Below, piece by piece: positions 5,531 to 5,910 of a stretch of DNA of 5,910 bases. The stretch is from Alphaproteobacteria bacterium. Lineage in GTDB: Bacteria > Pseudomonadota > Alphaproteobacteria > UBA6615. The notes under the pieces are model-generated. The model saw only the letters and a program-made list of their open reading frames with translations. It ran no database searches and had not been told where the DNA came from. Each line of letters begins with the position of its first letter. The first letter of the stretch is position 1. The translations under genes were made by a program, and so were the position numbers. The DNA lies in assembly GCA_030831135.1 (NCBI GenBank), contig JAURLR010000066.1, positions 1-5,910 on the forward strand, read 5' to 3'.

Positions 5531-5910
5531 TGGTTGGCTCCCGAACCGGTGCGGTTCCGATTGAGTTCAGTGAGAGGCAGATACGGCACGACACCCTGAC
5601 CGCCCTGGGCATCATTATCGATGATGATCTTGTCGGCCTTTTCCAGCACATCACGCAAAGTCTCGATATAGAGACGGCGGCGCGTGACTTCCGGCGCAGC
5701 CTTGAAGGTCTCGTAAATCTGGTCAAACCGCGAGGCTTCACCCTGACCTTCCTTGATGACCCGGTCGCGATAGGCCGTGGCCTCCTGGATAACGCCAGCC
5801 GCCTCACCACGGGCGGTCGGAACGATCCGGTTCCGGTCCGATTCGGCCTCGTTCTGGAGACGCTCCTTGTCCTGACGTGCGCGTTGCACGTCGTTGAAGG
5901 CGTCGATGAC
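5527..5910 (-). CDS. hflK: HflK, C-terminal part (FtsH protease modulator subunit), cut by window edge
   Basis: This is the last 127 residues of HflK; the N-terminal membrane anchor and most of the SPFH domain lie beyond the right edge. In known systems HflK forms, with HflC, a large inner-membrane complex that encloses FtsH and limits its access to membrane proteins. The visible part reads from VIDAFNDVQRARQDKERLQN, the typical end of the SPFH domain entering a charged helix, through an Ala/Glu/Arg-rich coiled-coil stretch (ARGEAAGVIQEATAYRDRV) to the family tail APEVTRRRLYIETLRDVLEKA, and then a short Asn/Arg/Gly-rich tail. The reading frame is open to the window edge, so no start can be given; the GTG at 5889 is internal. 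Its TGA stop overlaps the hflC ATG (ATGA), which implies translational coupling. Family assignment is secure from sequence; the role is family knowledge. Confidence 0.95.
   Translation of the reverse strand, partial: VIDAFNDVQRARQDKERLQNEAESDRNRIVPTARGEAAGVIQEATAYRDRVIKEGQGEASRFDQIYETFKAAPEVTRRRLYIETLRDVLEKADKIIIDNDAQGGQGVVPYLPLTELNRNRTGSGANQ
5538..5542 (-). promoter_or_regulatory. Shine-Dalgarno of hflC inside hflK
   Basis: GGGAG on the minus strand, with 7 nt between it and the ATG at 5530. It lies in the last codons of hflK. With the ATGA overlap it supports both the chosen start and reinitiation by ribosomes finishing hflK. Confidence 0.6.

Noticed and set aside
4601..5599. 332-codon plus-strand open frame opposite hflC
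   Set aside because: It is the antisense shadow of hflC and the end of hflK; the product matches nothing I recognise and the minus-strand genes are certain.

Overview
The window is a compact piece of a moderately GC-rich proteobacterial chromosome. Every supported gene lies on the minus strand, so reading order runs from high to low coordinates: hflK (3' part only, cut by the right edge), hflC, a small DUF2065 membrane protein, a Do/DegP-family periplasmic serine protease, a DUF1015 protein and miaA. The hflK-hflC-DUF2065-degP block with miaA nearby is a layout I associate with Alphaproteobacteria, and the protein sequences fit that. I cannot place the organism more closely from the sequence alone.

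Right part (4400-5910): hflK and hflC overlap by an ATGA and are almost certainly translationally coupled. DUF2065 starts with GTG only 9 nt after the hflC stop, so the three look like one operon for inner-membrane protein quality control. HflK and HflC form the SPFH complex that surrounds and restrains the FtsH protease. A 256-bp gap follows (4144-4399). It holds a GC-rich stem-loop, a perfect 9-bp inverted repeat and a good candidate heat-shock (RpoH-type) promoter that fits a degP start at 4143, not the longest possible start at 4308.

Middle (2577-4143): a 501-residue DegP/HtrA protease with signal sequence, complete His-Asp-Ser triad and two PDZ domains. It ends in a very clear intrinsic terminator, preceded by a second short hairpin; both have TTCG loops.

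Left part (1-2475): DUF1015 and miaA, 34 bp apart, probably one transcript that starts after the degP terminator. MiaA makes the i6A37 tRNA modification. DUF1015 is of unproven function; its DGHHR motif recalls the ParB-fold serine kinases, and it occupies a place where I remember serB in related genomes. The last 251 bp hold no convincing gene, only a weak terminator-like hairpin.

This is mostly a conserved housekeeping and envelope-stress region. I did not find a convincing undescribed system. The points most worth a second look are the function of DUF1015 in this location, the degP promoter region and the tandem TTCG hairpins.
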